Under the pieces are notes generated by a model. The model made no database searches. It was given only the letters and a program-made list of their open reading frames with translations, and was not told the origin of the DNA. The position numbers and the translations under genes were made by a program. Below, one piece after another: positions 1-7,149 of a stretch of 15,576 nucleotides of DNA (the first letter of the stretch is position 1; every line of letters starts with the position of its first letter). Source of the stretch: an uncultured Bacteroidota bacterium (GTDB lineage: Bacteria > Bacteroidota > Bacteroidia > Chitinophagales > Chitinophagaceae); NCBI GenBank assembly GCA_903881265.1, contig CAIRSV010000050.1, positions 1 to 15,576 of the forward strand, written 5' to 3'.

Positions 1-688
1 CGACATATAAGCCAGCTCCGATAATGGGCGAATCACCAACACGGCCAGGAAGTTTGTATGCCATACCACTTGTTGTGCAAGCGCCACTCAAATTATTATT
101 TTCATCCAGCGCTATCATGCCAATTGTATCATGACTTTGTTTGATTCGTTTTTCAATATCCTTTACAGTAGTCATAGGGTCATATTTCGACGTCTTCAGC
201 CATTTTTTCCATGCAGCTTCCGATTGAGGCGTTAGCAAGTTTTCTTTTTTAAACCCATTAAGCAACGCAAACTGCAAGGCACCTTCACCAACTAATTGCA
301 CGTGAGGTGTTTTTTCCATTACTAATCTGGCCACACTGATGGCATGCACAATATGTTCGAGACACATCACCGAACCGATGTTTGCCATATGATCCATTAT
401 ACATGCATCGCAGGTGACATGTCCATCACGATCTGGATTTCCTCCTAGTCCAACACTATGATCATCAGGATCGGCTTCGGGCACCATAACGCCTTGATGT
501 ACCGCATCGAGGGCGCTTCCATGAGCACTAAGCACTTCCCATGCCTTAGCATTCGCTTTTTTATTTGGCTCCCATGTGCTGATGACAATCGGCTTTATTG
601 TGTCGTTGGAATTAGCCAACAATTGATGAGGTAAGGCAAAAGCCGGCGCTGATGCACCTACCAATTTCACGAACGTTCTTCGGTTCAT
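1..688 (-). CDS. Glycosylasparaginase (N4-(beta-N-acetylglucosaminyl)-L-asparaginase), exported, 3' end cut by window edge
   Basis: This Ntn-hydrolase splits the GlcNAc-asparagine bond in glycopeptides and acts outside the cytoplasm. The 229 visible residues start at the ATG at 686-688. The N-terminus carries a twin-arginine-like motif (NRRTFVK, residues 2-8) followed by a hydrophobic Ala-rich stretch and 'LLANS', which suggests Tat export. The mature part shows family hallmarks: GGNPDRDGHVT near 82-92, DACIMD near 95-99, and HDTIG at 186-190. In this family the precursor cuts itself before the Thr, here T188, which becomes the nucleophile. R216 and D219 lie 28 and 31 residues later, the spacing of the substrate-binding Arg and Asp in the flavobacterial enzyme. 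The alpha chain is complete, while most of the beta chain is beyond base 1. A TACTTTTA box at 707-714 on this strand could be part of its promoter, but no -33 element is evident. A relative such as a plant-type isoaspartyl peptidase is less likely, given the GGNPDRDG and TPHVQLVG segments. Confidence 0.93.
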   Translation of the reverse strand, partial: MNRRTFVKLVGASAPAFALPHQLLANSNDTIKPIVISTWEPNKKANAKAWEVLSAHGSALDAVHQGVMVPEADPDDHSVGLGGNPDRDGHVTCDACIMDHMANIGSVMCLEHIVHAISVARLVMEKTPHVQLVGEGALQFALLNGFKKENLLTPQSEAAWKKWLKTSKYDPMTTVKDIEKRIKQSHDTIGMIALDENNNLSGACTTSGMAYKLPGRVGDSPIIGAGLYV

Positions 689-865
689 ATACGTTTTTAA
701 GAGGTCTAAAAGTAATCCATTCTATTGAAACTTGCCGTAATGAGTTCAATAAACTTAACCCATATTCCTATTGATATTCAATGCAGCCAAGTAAGACAAC
801 AAAGACAACACTTCATAGGCTAAGAAGTGCCAAGCTTTCAGTAGAACTGCATAAAACTGTCCATT

Positions 866-892
866 AAAAAAACCGCCCCGAGGAGCGGTTTT
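866..892 (-). terminator. Intrinsic terminator of recA
   Basis: On the minus strand a perfect 8-bp stem (AAAACCGC paired with GCGGTTTT) closes an 8-nt loop. The run of T residues in the minus-strand reading continues to seven after the stem's GCGG. The hairpin lies about 22 bp past the recA stop codon. On the plus strand the stem is followed by TTTTAAC only, so it should work mainly for recA. Confidence 0.85.
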
Positions 893-914
893 AACTATCA
901 ACTACATAGCGCTG

Positions 915-1934
915 TTAGATTGACTTTTCTGCTTCTATCTTAGCTTTAATTTTTACTTCGATTTCAGCAGCCATTTCAGGATTATCCATCAAGAGTTGTT
1001 TGACAGCATCACGTCCTTGTCCTAATTTATTCGTGTCATAACTATACCAAGATCCGCTTTTTTGAATGATGCCATGATCGACACCAAGATCACATAATTC
1101 GCCGGTTTTGCTAATCCCTTCTCCAAAGATGATATCAAATTCAGCTTGACGGAACGGAGGTGCTACTTTATTTTTAACCACTTTCACACGAGCGCGATTT
1201 CCTATGGCTTCATCACCATCTTTGATTTGAGAAATACGACGAATATCCAAACGAACAGAGGCGTAGAACTTCAAGGCATTACCACCTGTGGTTGTTTCAG
1301 GACTGCCGAACATCACACCAATCTTATCACGCAATTGATTAATAAAAATGCAGCAGCAACCTGTGCGGTTGATCGTGGCTGTTAATTTACGTAATGCCTG
1401 ACTCATCAAACGAGCTTGTAAACCCATTTTACTATCACCCATTTCACCTTCTAATTCAGCTTTAGGAACCAAGGCTGCAACTGAGTCAATGACCACTAAG
1501 TCGATAGCGCCGGAAGAAATTAATCTATCGGCGATTTCAAGGGCTTGTTCTCCATAATCGGGTTGCGAGATCAACAGATTATCGGTATCGACACCCAATT
1601 TTTTTGCATACGCTGCATCAAACGCATGTTCAGCATCGATAAAGGCGCATATACCACCTTTCTTTTGCGCTTCTGCAATCGCGTGTGTAGCGATAGTAGT
1701 CTTACCAGACGATTCAGGACCATAAATTTCAATCACCCTTCCACGTGGAAAACCACCGATGCCAAGTGCGATATCGATGCCTAATGATCCAGTTGAAATG
1801 CTGTCCATTTCCACCACTTCCTTATCACCTAATTTCATAATTGAACCCTTACCATAATCCTTATCGATTTTTTCCATGGTAAGCTTCAGCGCTTTTAATT
1901 TTTCGTTTTCAACGGTTGTTACTTCTTTTGCCAT
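915..1934 (-). CDS. recA: RecA recombinase
   Basis: RecA is the ATP-dependent DNA strand-exchange protein of homologous recombination and the co-protease that triggers SOS repressor cleavage. It is full length (339 aa). Visible parts are the N-terminal helix with KIDKDYGKGSIMKLGD (22-37), the Walker A motif GPESSGKT (72-79), the AEHAFD segment with catalytic E102, Walker B LVVIDSVAAL (146-155), loop L1 EGEMGDSKMG (162-171) and loop L2 with GVMFGSPETTTGGNA (206-220). The C-terminal tail is lysine/glutamate-rich and ends in EAEKSI. It has three adjacent cysteines (C193-C195) in the strand before INQLR, where E. coli has TLL; I believe this is common in Bacteroidota. The ATG at 1932-1934 gives the usual family N-terminus. 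The gene is flanked by its own promoter and terminator and no recX follows, so it is probably monocistronic. Confidence 0.99.
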   Translation of the reverse strand: MAKEVTTVENEKLKALKLTMEKIDKDYGKGSIMKLGDKEVVEMDSISTGSLGIDIALGIGGFPRGRVIEIYGPESSGKTTIATHAIAEAQKKGGICAFIDAEHAFDAAYAKKLGVDTDNLLISQPDYGEQALEIADRLISSGAIDLVVIDSVAALVPKAELEGEMGDSKMGLQARLMSQALRKLTATINRTGCCCIFINQLRDKIGVMFGSPETTTGGNALKFYASVRLDIRRISQIKDGDEAIGNRARVKVVKNKVAPPFRQAEFDIIFGEGISKTGELCDLGVDHGIIQKSGSWYSYDTNKLGQGRDAVKQLLMDNPEMAAEIEVKIKAKIEAEKSI

Positions 1935-1967
1935 TATTTAAATTTTAAATTATTGATTGTGTATGAA

Positions 1968-1994
1968 CAAATGTATTACTTAATATGAATCCAA
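1968..1994 (-). promoter_or_regulatory. Candidate Bacteroidota-type promoter of recA
   Basis: On the minus strand TACATTTG (1968-1975) matches the -7 consensus TAnnTTTG exactly. A TTG (1992-1994) stands 16 bp upstream of it, slightly closer than the usual 17-23 bp. The box ends 33 bp before the recA ATG, which leaves room for a short leader. I see no convincing SOS operator here, although the LexA site of this lineage is not known to me. Confidence 0.5.
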
Positions 1995-2120
1995 CCTGAT
2001 GGATTTTTTCGATGTGAATAAAATTTCAGCCAATCGAGCGAACCGAACAGCCTGTGACTGCCGGTTTCGCTTTATGACATGAACTACCTTACAATTCATT
2101 GCAAAGATATCAGGGTAGGT

Positions 2121-2137
2121 ACGTAAGGAGTTTACGT
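2121..2137. repeat. Short perfect inverted repeat in the recA-crcB spacer
   Basis: ACGTAA and TTACGT form a perfect 6-bp inverted repeat around a 5-base centre (GGAGT). No T-run follows on either strand, so it is not an intrinsic terminator. It could be a protein-binding site, but it lies about 190 bp from the recA start and about 210 bp from crcB, and chance is a fair alternative. Confidence 0.35.
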
Positions 2138-2195
2138 GGGTAAAAAAATAGTCGCATCGAATAATACATCTAGGATGCAAGGGGTTGAATATCGC

Positions 2196-2229
2196 ACGCA
2201 TTGATCTATCGACGTTTCATCAAATGCGT
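2196..2229. repeat. Imperfect inverted repeat upstream of crcB
   Basis: ACGCATTGAT (2196-2205) is complementary to ATCAAATGCGT (2219-2229) apart from one bulged base, with a 13-base loop. The element ends 115 bp before the crcB start. A structured RNA or an operator is possible. The arms do not resemble the fluoride riboswitch. Confidence 0.35.
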
Positions 2230-2311
2230 TAAACTATCAACCTACTACGTCATCCTGAAAGAATAAGAACATGACAGTATCCCTTACATCACTTCGAATT
2301 ACTTGAAATTG

Positions 2312-2339
2312 TTTGAATAAGCGAATGGCATTACTTTTA
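2312..2339 (+). promoter_or_regulatory. Candidate promoter of crcB, placing transcription start close to the ATG
   Basis: TTTG (2312-2315) and TACTTTTA (2332-2339) are separated by 16 bp. The second box matches TAnnTTTG except for its last base. It ends only 5 bases before the crcB ATG, so an mRNA from this promoter would have almost no leader. Confidence 0.35.
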
Positions 2340-2344
2340 CCATT

Positions 2345-2713
2345 ATGAAAAATGTATTGTATGTCTTTCTTGGTGGAGGAATCGGAAGTGTGCTTCGATA
2401 CGTATTATGTTTACTAATCCCATCCTCATCATTTCCCGCAGCAACCTTTGTGGTGAATATCACGGGATCTTTTCTCATCGGTCTTTTTGCAGCCCTGTAT
2501 GGCATGCAACCCACTGCGCAAAGCGGTCATCAGGCTTTGCTATTATTTTTAACCACTGGACTTTGTGGCGGATTCACTACCTTTTCAACGTTCAGTAAAG
2601 AGAGTTATAGTTTAATACAACAGCAACAATGGCCTCTTTTTTTCATCTACGTTTTTACGAGTGTAGCACTCTGTATTGGAGGTACCGCCCTAGGTTTTTA
2701 TTTCGGGAAGTAG
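2345..2713 (+). CDS. crcB: Fluoride ion channel/exporter CrcB (Fluc family)
   Basis: Fluc proteins are small dual-topology dimers in the inner membrane that let fluoride leave the cytoplasm. The 122 residues fit the family length and contain four hydrophobic segments (about 3-24, 31-53, 64-83 and 97-119). Conserved motifs are GGGIGSVLRY (10-19, with R18), the NITGSFLIG segment with the pore Asn N38, and GLCGGFTTFSTF (72-83) with the phenylalanines and threonines that line the pore. A single gene is present, so it should act as a homodimer. It stands apart from its neighbours: 106 bp separate it from the peroxiredoxin, whose own promoter box lies in that gap. The ATG at 2345 lacks a Shine-Dalgarno sequence. 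Confidence 0.97.
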   Translation: MKNVLYVFLGGGIGSVLRYVLCLLIPSSSFPAATFVVNITGSFLIGLFAALYGMQPTAQSGHQALLLFLTTGLCGGFTTFSTFSKESYSLIQQQQWPLFFIYVFTSVALCIGGTALGFYFGK

Positions 2714-2778
2714 TCAATTGGCGCAACAAATCCATGCGCTATAAGAAACAATAATGTACTCAATTGAAAGGTTCCTAG

Positions 2779-2786
2779 TAGATTTG
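2779..2786 (+). promoter_or_regulatory. Candidate -7 box of the peroxiredoxin gene
   Basis: TAGATTTG is an exact match to the Bacteroidota -7 consensus TAnnTTTG and lies 33 bases before the start codon, as the recA box does. The nearest TTG upstream (2764-2766) is only 12 bp away, so the -33 element is not convincing. Confidence 0.4.
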
Positions 2787-2819
2787 CACAACGTTCAATA
2801 ACCACTTAAAAAAGAAATT

Positions 2820-3287
2820 ATGATGAGTGAATTAATCGCTGGCTCGAAAGCCCCTGCTATCTCGTTGAAAAACCAACATGGAAAAACCGTTAAACTGAAA
2901 GACTATGCAGGAAAAAAAGTAGTCTTGTTTTTTTACCCAGAAGACATGACACCAACCTGCACAATAGAGGCTTGTAACCTTCGTGACAATTATGATGTAT
3001 TGCAGAAGAAAGGTATCGAGGTGATTGGCGTGAGTCCGGATGATGAAAAAAAACACGTACGATTTATCGACAAACACGCATTGCAATTTACCTTGTTGTG
3101 CGATACCGAGTTAACCGTCATGAATGCCTATGGAGTATGGGGCGAAAAAAATATGTATGGTCGTAAGTATATGGGTGTCATTCGAACAACCGTGCTGATC
3201 AATGAAGATGGCACTATTCATCATATTATCAAAAAAGTAAAAAGCGCTGACCATGCGCAGCAGATTCTTGAGAAATGGGCCTTGTAG
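2820..3287 (+). CDS. bcp: Thiol peroxidase, Bcp/PrxQ-type peroxiredoxin
   Basis: Bcp enzymes reduce hydrogen peroxide and organic hydroperoxides with thioredoxin as electron donor, in the cytoplasm. The 155-residue thioredoxin-fold protein shows VVLFFYPEDMTPTC followed by TIEACNLRD: C47 is the peroxidatic cysteine and C52, five residues later, the resolving cysteine of the two-Cys PrxQ type. The position before C47 is Thr where the E. coli protein has Gly. The conserved Arg of the active site is expected in MGVIRTTVLI near 120. No signal peptide is visible. Two ATG codons stand in tandem at the start, and I use the first. The A-rich AAAAAAGAAATT ahead of it is a typical low-SD start. The neighbours crcB and apaG are unrelated and separately spaced. 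Confidence 0.95.
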   Translation: MMSELIAGSKAPAISLKNQHGKTVKLKDYAGKKVVLFFYPEDMTPTCTIEACNLRDNYDVLQKKGIEVIGVSPDDEKKHVRFIDKHALQFTLLCDTELTVMNAYGVWGEKNMYGRKYMGVIRTTVLINEDGTIHHIIKKVKSADHAQQILEKWAL

Positions 3288-3419
3288 ACATGCTTCATTT
3301 GTCTAGGTAGTCACGCTCATATAAGGCTGTTGATCAGTTACACTTCGTGCATAGTAGACACACCGAAATCTGAGGAAAATAAAAGTTTATCAAGCGAACT
3401 ATGTAGCTTGTAATTAAAA

Positions 3420-3449
3420 TTTGCCGATTCTAGAAAATACCTATTTTTA
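3420..3449 (+). promoter_or_regulatory. Candidate promoter of apaG, very close to the start codon
   Basis: TTTG (3420-3423) and TATTTTTA (3442-3449) are 18 bp apart, within the Bacteroidota range. The -7 box deviates from TAnnTTTG only in its last base. Six bases separate it from the apaG ATG, so transcription would begin at or next to the start codon. Confidence 0.4.
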
Positions 3450-3455
3450 CATACG

Positions 3456-3845
3456 ATGATGTCACAACAAATTACTGAAGGCGTAAGTATCACGGTGGAA
3501 ACATTTTATAATGAGTCGCAATCCAATCCTATTCTTAGTGAATACATCTTTTCATATCGGGTATCTATCGAAAACCTTTCTAACTTCCCTATCAAACTGA
3601 TGCGTCGTCATTGGCATATCTTCGACAGTAACGGCTCCTATCGTGAGGTTGAGGGAGAGGGCGTCGTTGGCCAACAACCTGTCATGGAACCTGGCGAGTC
3701 ATTCCAATATGTGTCAGGTGCTAATCTGCGAAGCGATATGGGCAAGATGCTTGGCAATTATCAAATGGAGAATATGCTCAATAAAAAGCTCTTCAGAGTT
3801 AATATACCTGAATTTGAATTAATCGCTCCGTTCAAAAATAACTAA
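3456..3845 (+). CDS. apaG: ApaG domain protein (DUF525)
   Basis: ApaG is a small fibronectin-III-like beta-sandwich protein. Its link to Co2+/Mg2+ resistance comes from genetics in enterobacteria, and its biochemical role is not settled. The 129 residues cover the whole domain: ITVETFYNESQSNP near 11-24, the strand EYIFSYRVSIENLS (29-42), LMRRHWHIFDSNG (48-60), the turn EVEGEGVVGQQPVMEPGESFQYVSG split over 64-88, and a C-terminal strand RVNIPEFELIAPF. The glycine-rich GEGVVGQQP segment is the family signature. There is no apaH or ksgA beside it, unlike in E. coli. The gene is probably transcribed alone from the box just upstream. Two tandem ATGs occur at the start, and the first is used. Confidence 0.95.
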   Translation: MMSQQITEGVSITVETFYNESQSNPILSEYIFSYRVSIENLSNFPIKLMRRHWHIFDSNGSYREVEGEGVVGQQPVMEPGESFQYVSGANLRSDMGKMLGNYQMENMLNKKLFRVNIPEFELIAPFKNN

Positions 3846-3921
3846 GCCGGTCTTCGCGCTAAACATTTCCTAATTTTCCCAAGTAATTCTGTATTTTAGT
3901 TTTTTCTAAGGCGTAATTCAA

Positions 3922-3929
3922 TAGTTTTG
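3922..3929 (+). promoter_or_regulatory. Possible -7 box ahead of the penicillin-binding protein gene
   Basis: TAGTTTTG matches TAnnTTTG in the 207 bp spacer before the penicillin-binding protein gene. No TTG is found at the right distance upstream, and the leader would be about 120 nt long. This is the only box of this type I noticed in the spacer. Confidence 0.2.
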
Positions 3930-4052
3930 TTCACTTATTGACAGATGGGCTTTTGAGGTTGCTCCTGAAGAATATTTCACCTATACAAACCAAGCCTAAC
4001 GGAGAAAAGTGTGATTCGTAAAGGCGATAGGCGAATGATAAATTAAATACAA

Positions 4053-6299
4053 ATGAAACGAAGTATCAAACTGTTATGGTGGGCATTTTTAGGAAGCATC
4101 ATTGCGTTCAATTTATTATTATTGATGCTCAACGCAGGATGGTTGGGTTATATGCCAAAGATGCAGGAACTTGAAAATCCGAAATCGTCAGCGGCCTCTC
4201 AAATTTTTGCAGGGGATGGAAGTATGATAGGACAATTGTATCTCGAAAACAGAGAACCTGTGATCTACTCAGAAATCGCCCCGAATACAATCGACGCACT
4301 TGTGGCTACTGAAGATGAACGTTTTTATACACACAGCGGCATTGATGCTGAAGCCATTGGAAGAGCCCTTGTAGGCCTCTTGACCTTCAGTCCAAAGGGA
4401 GGCGCAAGTACCATCACACAACAAACAGCAAAGCAACTATTAAAGCAAGGGTCAACTAATATCATAACCCGCTTGACAGAAAAATTAAAAGAACAGATCA
4501 TCGCTGTCAAGCTTGAAAAAAATCTAACCAAACCAGAAATACTGACCTTATATCTCAATAGCGTGCCTTGGGGATACAATGCCTTTGGGATTAAATGTGC
4601 CGCAAAGACCTATTTCAATAAATTGCCGAAAGATTTAACCATGAATGAATCGGCGCTGTTGATCGGTATGCTTAAAGGTTCATCGATGTATAATCCAGTG
4701 AAAGAATCAACGAAGCGCAGAGCCAAAGACCGTCGCAATACCGTGCTAGATCAAATGGTAAAAAACAATAAACTTTCATCTGTCGAAGCTGAGCGATTAA
4801 AAAAAGAACCCATCAAACTCGACTTCAACCCTACTAGTGATTCGCAACACGAAGGCGTAGCACCTTATTTCCGTCAGGTGGTAGAACAAGACGTAAAAGC
4901 GTGGTGCAAGAAAAAAGGTTACAATGTATATAAAGATGGGTTGAAAATTTACACCACCATAAACCCTACTATGCAAGCATATGCAGAAGACGCGGTGCAA
5001 GAACACATGGCAGGAAGAACCCGTTTTGCGAATGCTAAAAAATGGGCCGAGCATAAAACCATCTTGCTGCGTGCGATGAAAGAAAGCGACCGGTATAAAA
5101 GCCAACTTGAAGATGGTATCGATGAAAAAGAGATTGTAGCCAATTTTAATATCCCTGTAAAGATGCGCGTGTTCGCTTGGAACTCACGCAAAGAAAAGGA
5201 TACGATGATGTCGCCATTGGATAGTATCAAATATATGAAGGCCTTTGTGCAAACAGGTTTCATGGCTATGGATCCTGCCACAGGCGAAGTAAAAGCTTGG
5301 GTTGGTGGCATCAATCATAAATACTTTCAGTACGATCATGTCAACATCAAAACCAAACGTCAGGTGGGTTCAACCATCAAACCCTTGCTGTATTGCTTGG
5401 CCGTCGATAACGGGTATTCACCTTGCCTATCGATTCCACTCACAAGTGTTACATTTCCTGGACAAGGTTCATATTGTCCCGATAAACCACAAGGTCCTAT
5501 GCAGATGAAGAAAGCATTGGCGTGGTCAAAGAATAATGCAACTGTCAATATTTTAAAAATGGTAGGCATTCAACATTTTGTAGATTTTGCAAAAAAACTT
5601 GGCATAGTCAGTGATTTGCATGCATTCCCATCTGTGTGCCTGGGCGCTGATGCCATTTCTGTGATCGAGATGATGCGTGCCTATACTATGTTCCCGAACT
5701 ATGGTATCAATACTAAGCCAATTTATATCACACGAATCGAAGACCGAAACGGCAACCTACTTGAGAATTTTGTTCCTGAACGAAAAGAAGTTATTAACGA
5801 GGTTACTGCCTTTAAGATGATTCGTATGATGATGGGAACCGTCTTGTTTGGTACCGGTCGACGCCTGAAACCAGCCTATGGAGTTGAAGGCGAATGCGCT
5901 GGAAAAACTGGCACAACCAATAGTGAATCCGATGCGTGGTTTATTGGCTATACACCGCAACTGCTAGCAGGCGCGTGGGTAGGTTGTGATGATCGTTTCA
6001 TCGGAGAAGGATTAGGCGAAGGCGCTAGGGCCGCGATGCCGATATGGGGATTGTTTTTCAAACGAATCCAAGCCGATAATAAACTGGGTTATAATGCAAT
6101 CGACAAATTTGACAAACCTTCGATCATGGAAGGCCTTGATGAATGTGACGCAGTGGATGAAATTAGTCTGCAACGAGCTGCTGCGCAACTCAATGTAACC
6201 CGCGGCGAAGACGATATGGCCGACCCAAATGACGAACCGGGCGAGACCAACAAATTTGATCCCGCCGATAAAGGAACAGAGGACAATGATTATAAATAA
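4053..6299 (+). CDS. mrcA: Class A penicillin-binding protein 1A (peptidoglycan glycosyltransferase/transpeptidase)
   Basis: This bifunctional enzyme polymerises lipid II into glycan strands and crosslinks the peptides on the periplasmic face of the inner membrane. The 748 residues show one N-terminal membrane anchor (about 8-28). The GT51 domain follows, with EDERFYTHSG (87-96, catalytic E87), GASTITQQ (117-124), EKLKEQIIAVKLE and the LNSVPWG segment near 169-174. The transpeptidase domain has STIK (S440 nucleophile, K443), SKN (492-494) and KTGT (618-621). All active-site motifs of both domains are intact. The last 50 residues are acidic and probably disordered. The length fits Bacteroidota PBP1A proteins. 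The gene overlaps the next one by 14 bp, so the two are co-transcribed. The symbol follows the PBP1A naming; the distinction from PBP1B-type enzymes rests on the overall look of the sequence. Confidence 0.96.
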   Translation: MKRSIKLLWWAFLGSIIAFNLLLLMLNAGWLGYMPKMQELENPKSSAASQIFAGDGSMIGQLYLENREPVIYSEIAPNTIDALVATEDERFYTHSGIDAEAIGRALVGLLTFSPKGGASTITQQTAKQLLKQGSTNIITRLTEKLKEQIIAVKLEKNLTKPEILTLYLNSVPWGYNAFGIKCAAKTYFNKLPKDLTMNESALLIGMLKGSSMYNPVKESTKRRAKDRRNTVLDQMVKNNKLSSVEAERLKKEPIKLDFNPTSDSQHEGVAPYFRQVVEQDVKAWCKKKGYNVYKDGLKIYTTINPTMQAYAEDAVQEHMAGRTRFANAKKWAEHKTILLRAMKESDRYKSQLEDGIDEKEIVANFNIPVKMRVFAWNSRKEKDTMMSPLDSIKYMKAFVQTGFMAMDPATGEVKAWVGGINHKYFQYDHVNIKTKRQVGSTIKPLLYCLAVDNGYSPCLSIPLTSVTFPGQGSYCPDKPQGPMQMKKALAWSKNNATVNILKMVGIQHFVDFAKKLGIVSDLHAFPSVCLGADAISVIEMMRAYTMFPNYGINTKPIYITRIEDRNGNLLENFVPERKEVINEVTAFKMIRMMMGTVLFGTGRRLKPAYGVEGECAGKTGTTNSESDAWFIGYTPQLLAGAWVGCDDRFIGEGLGEGARAAMPIWGLFFKRIQADNKLGYNAIDKFDKPSIMEGLDECDAVDEISLQRAAAQLNVTRGEDDMADPNDEPGETNKFDPADKGTEDNDYK

Positions 6300-7128
6300 T
6301 AGTCAGCAATTTCTCCATCACATCAACACATACAGGCGCATAGCTTCTGTCAGTGTATTACTGATGTTGATTTATTTTTCCAATACATCCGAAGCGCAAA
6401 CTGAAACGTTTTGTGGTATCAAAAACCGCAGCACACAATCAGGGGAAAAGCTGCACTACAAAGTCTATTATACGCTTGCAGGCGCTTATATAGGTGCAGG
6501 CGAAGCCTCGTTTTCAACTACATTAGAAACCTATCAAGGCAAACCCGTATATCATGTTATAGGCGCAGGCAATAGTTATAAATCATACGATTGGATCTAT
6601 AAAGTGAATGATGTGTATGAAAGTTATATCGATACAGCTACGATGTTACCGATGAAATTTATTCGTGATGTGCATGAACGAAATAACAGCATGTATAATC
6701 GCGTGTTGTTTAATCATTCGACAAAAAAAGCAGTAAGTACAAACGGCTTGTTCAATATTCCGGCTTGCGTGCAGGATGTATTATCATCCATTTATTATGC
6801 CCGCAATATCAATTACAACCAATACAACGTAGGCGATAAAATTCCGTTTTCACTTTTTCTTGATGATCAAGTGTTCAATATTTTTATCCGGTATCTTGGC
6901 AAAGAAAAATTAACCACACGAACTGGCACCTATAATACCATCAAGTTTAAACCCTTATTGATTGATGGCACTATTTTTAAAGGTGGTGAAAACATGACTG
7001 TATATGTGAGTGATGATGAAAACAAAGTGCCTTTACTCATCGAAACGCCCATATTGGTAGGCAGTATCAAGGTGTATTTGACAAAGACCGAGCATTTAAA
7101 AAACAAATCTGTTATTCAGTTTAACTAA
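6286..7128 (+). CDS. Exported DUF3108 domain protein
   Basis: The function of DUF3108 proteins is not known; they are predicted periplasmic or outer-membrane-facing beta-rich proteins. I chose the ATG at 6286 because it follows AGGAACAGAGGAC, a good ribosome binding site, and gives a signal peptide: a basic YRR at 16-18, a hydrophobic core (19-31) and the likely cleavage site SEA|Q near 37. An in-frame upstream ATG at 6229 would add 19 residues of out-of-place sequence inside the penicillin-binding gene. The mature protein (280 aa in total) has family-like segments: GEKLHYKVYYTLAGAYIGAGEASF (split over about 54-77), VNDVYESYID and the late YVSDDENKVPLLIE. The 14-bp overlap with the PBP1A gene suggests translational coupling and perhaps a role in the cell envelope, which is inference. 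Confidence 0.85.
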   Translation: MIINNSQQFLHHINTYRRIASVSVLLMLIYFSNTSEAQTETFCGIKNRSTQSGEKLHYKVYYTLAGAYIGAGEASFSTTLETYQGKPVYHVIGAGNSYKSYDWIYKVNDVYESYIDTATMLPMKFIRDVHERNNSMYNRVLFNHSTKKAVSTNGLFNIPACVQDVLSSIYYARNINYNQYNVGDKIPFSLFLDDQVFNIFIRYLGKEKLTTRTGTYNTIKFKPLLIDGTIFKGGENMTVYVSDDENKVPLLIETPILVGSIKVYLTKTEHLKNKSVIQFN

Positions 7129-7149
7129 AACAACGAACCCAAGACGCAC

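Larger units (their letters stand above)
1935..2344. other. Non-coding spacer between divergent recA and crcB (410 bp)
   Basis: This stretch holds the recA promoter at its left end, a candidate crcB promoter at its right end and two inverted repeats between them. A 73-codon open frame on the minus strand (1980-2201) has no recognisable motif and no ribosome binding site, and I do not accept it as a gene. I looked for a fluoride riboswitch ahead of crcB and did not find its conserved segments. Confidence 0.6.

Noticed and set aside
809..829. Inverted repeat CACTTC...GAAGTG between the glycosylasparaginase gene and the recA terminator
   Set aside because: A 6-bp stem with a 9-base loop and no T-run is expected by chance in a spacer of this size.
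1355..1363. Three adjacent cysteines in RecA (C193-C195)
   Set aside because: The rest of RecA is normal, and I recall the same triplet in other Bacteroidota RecA proteins, so it is probably a lineage trait and not a special redox switch.
1980..2201. A 73-codon open frame on the minus strand between recA and crcB
   Set aside because: It has no ribosome binding site, no motif and no hydrophobic or domain-like pattern, and it covers the recA promoter side of the spacer. Chance is enough to explain it.
2202..2344. Possible fluoride riboswitch before crcB
   Set aside because: The conserved GGCGAUGG-type start, the AUAAACGC-type segment and the pseudoknot pairing could not be found.
3285..3305. 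Inverted repeat TAGACA...TGTCTA over the stop codon of the peroxiredoxin gene
   Set aside because: The stem is only 6 bp with a 9-base loop and has no T-run after it, so it cannot be called a terminator.
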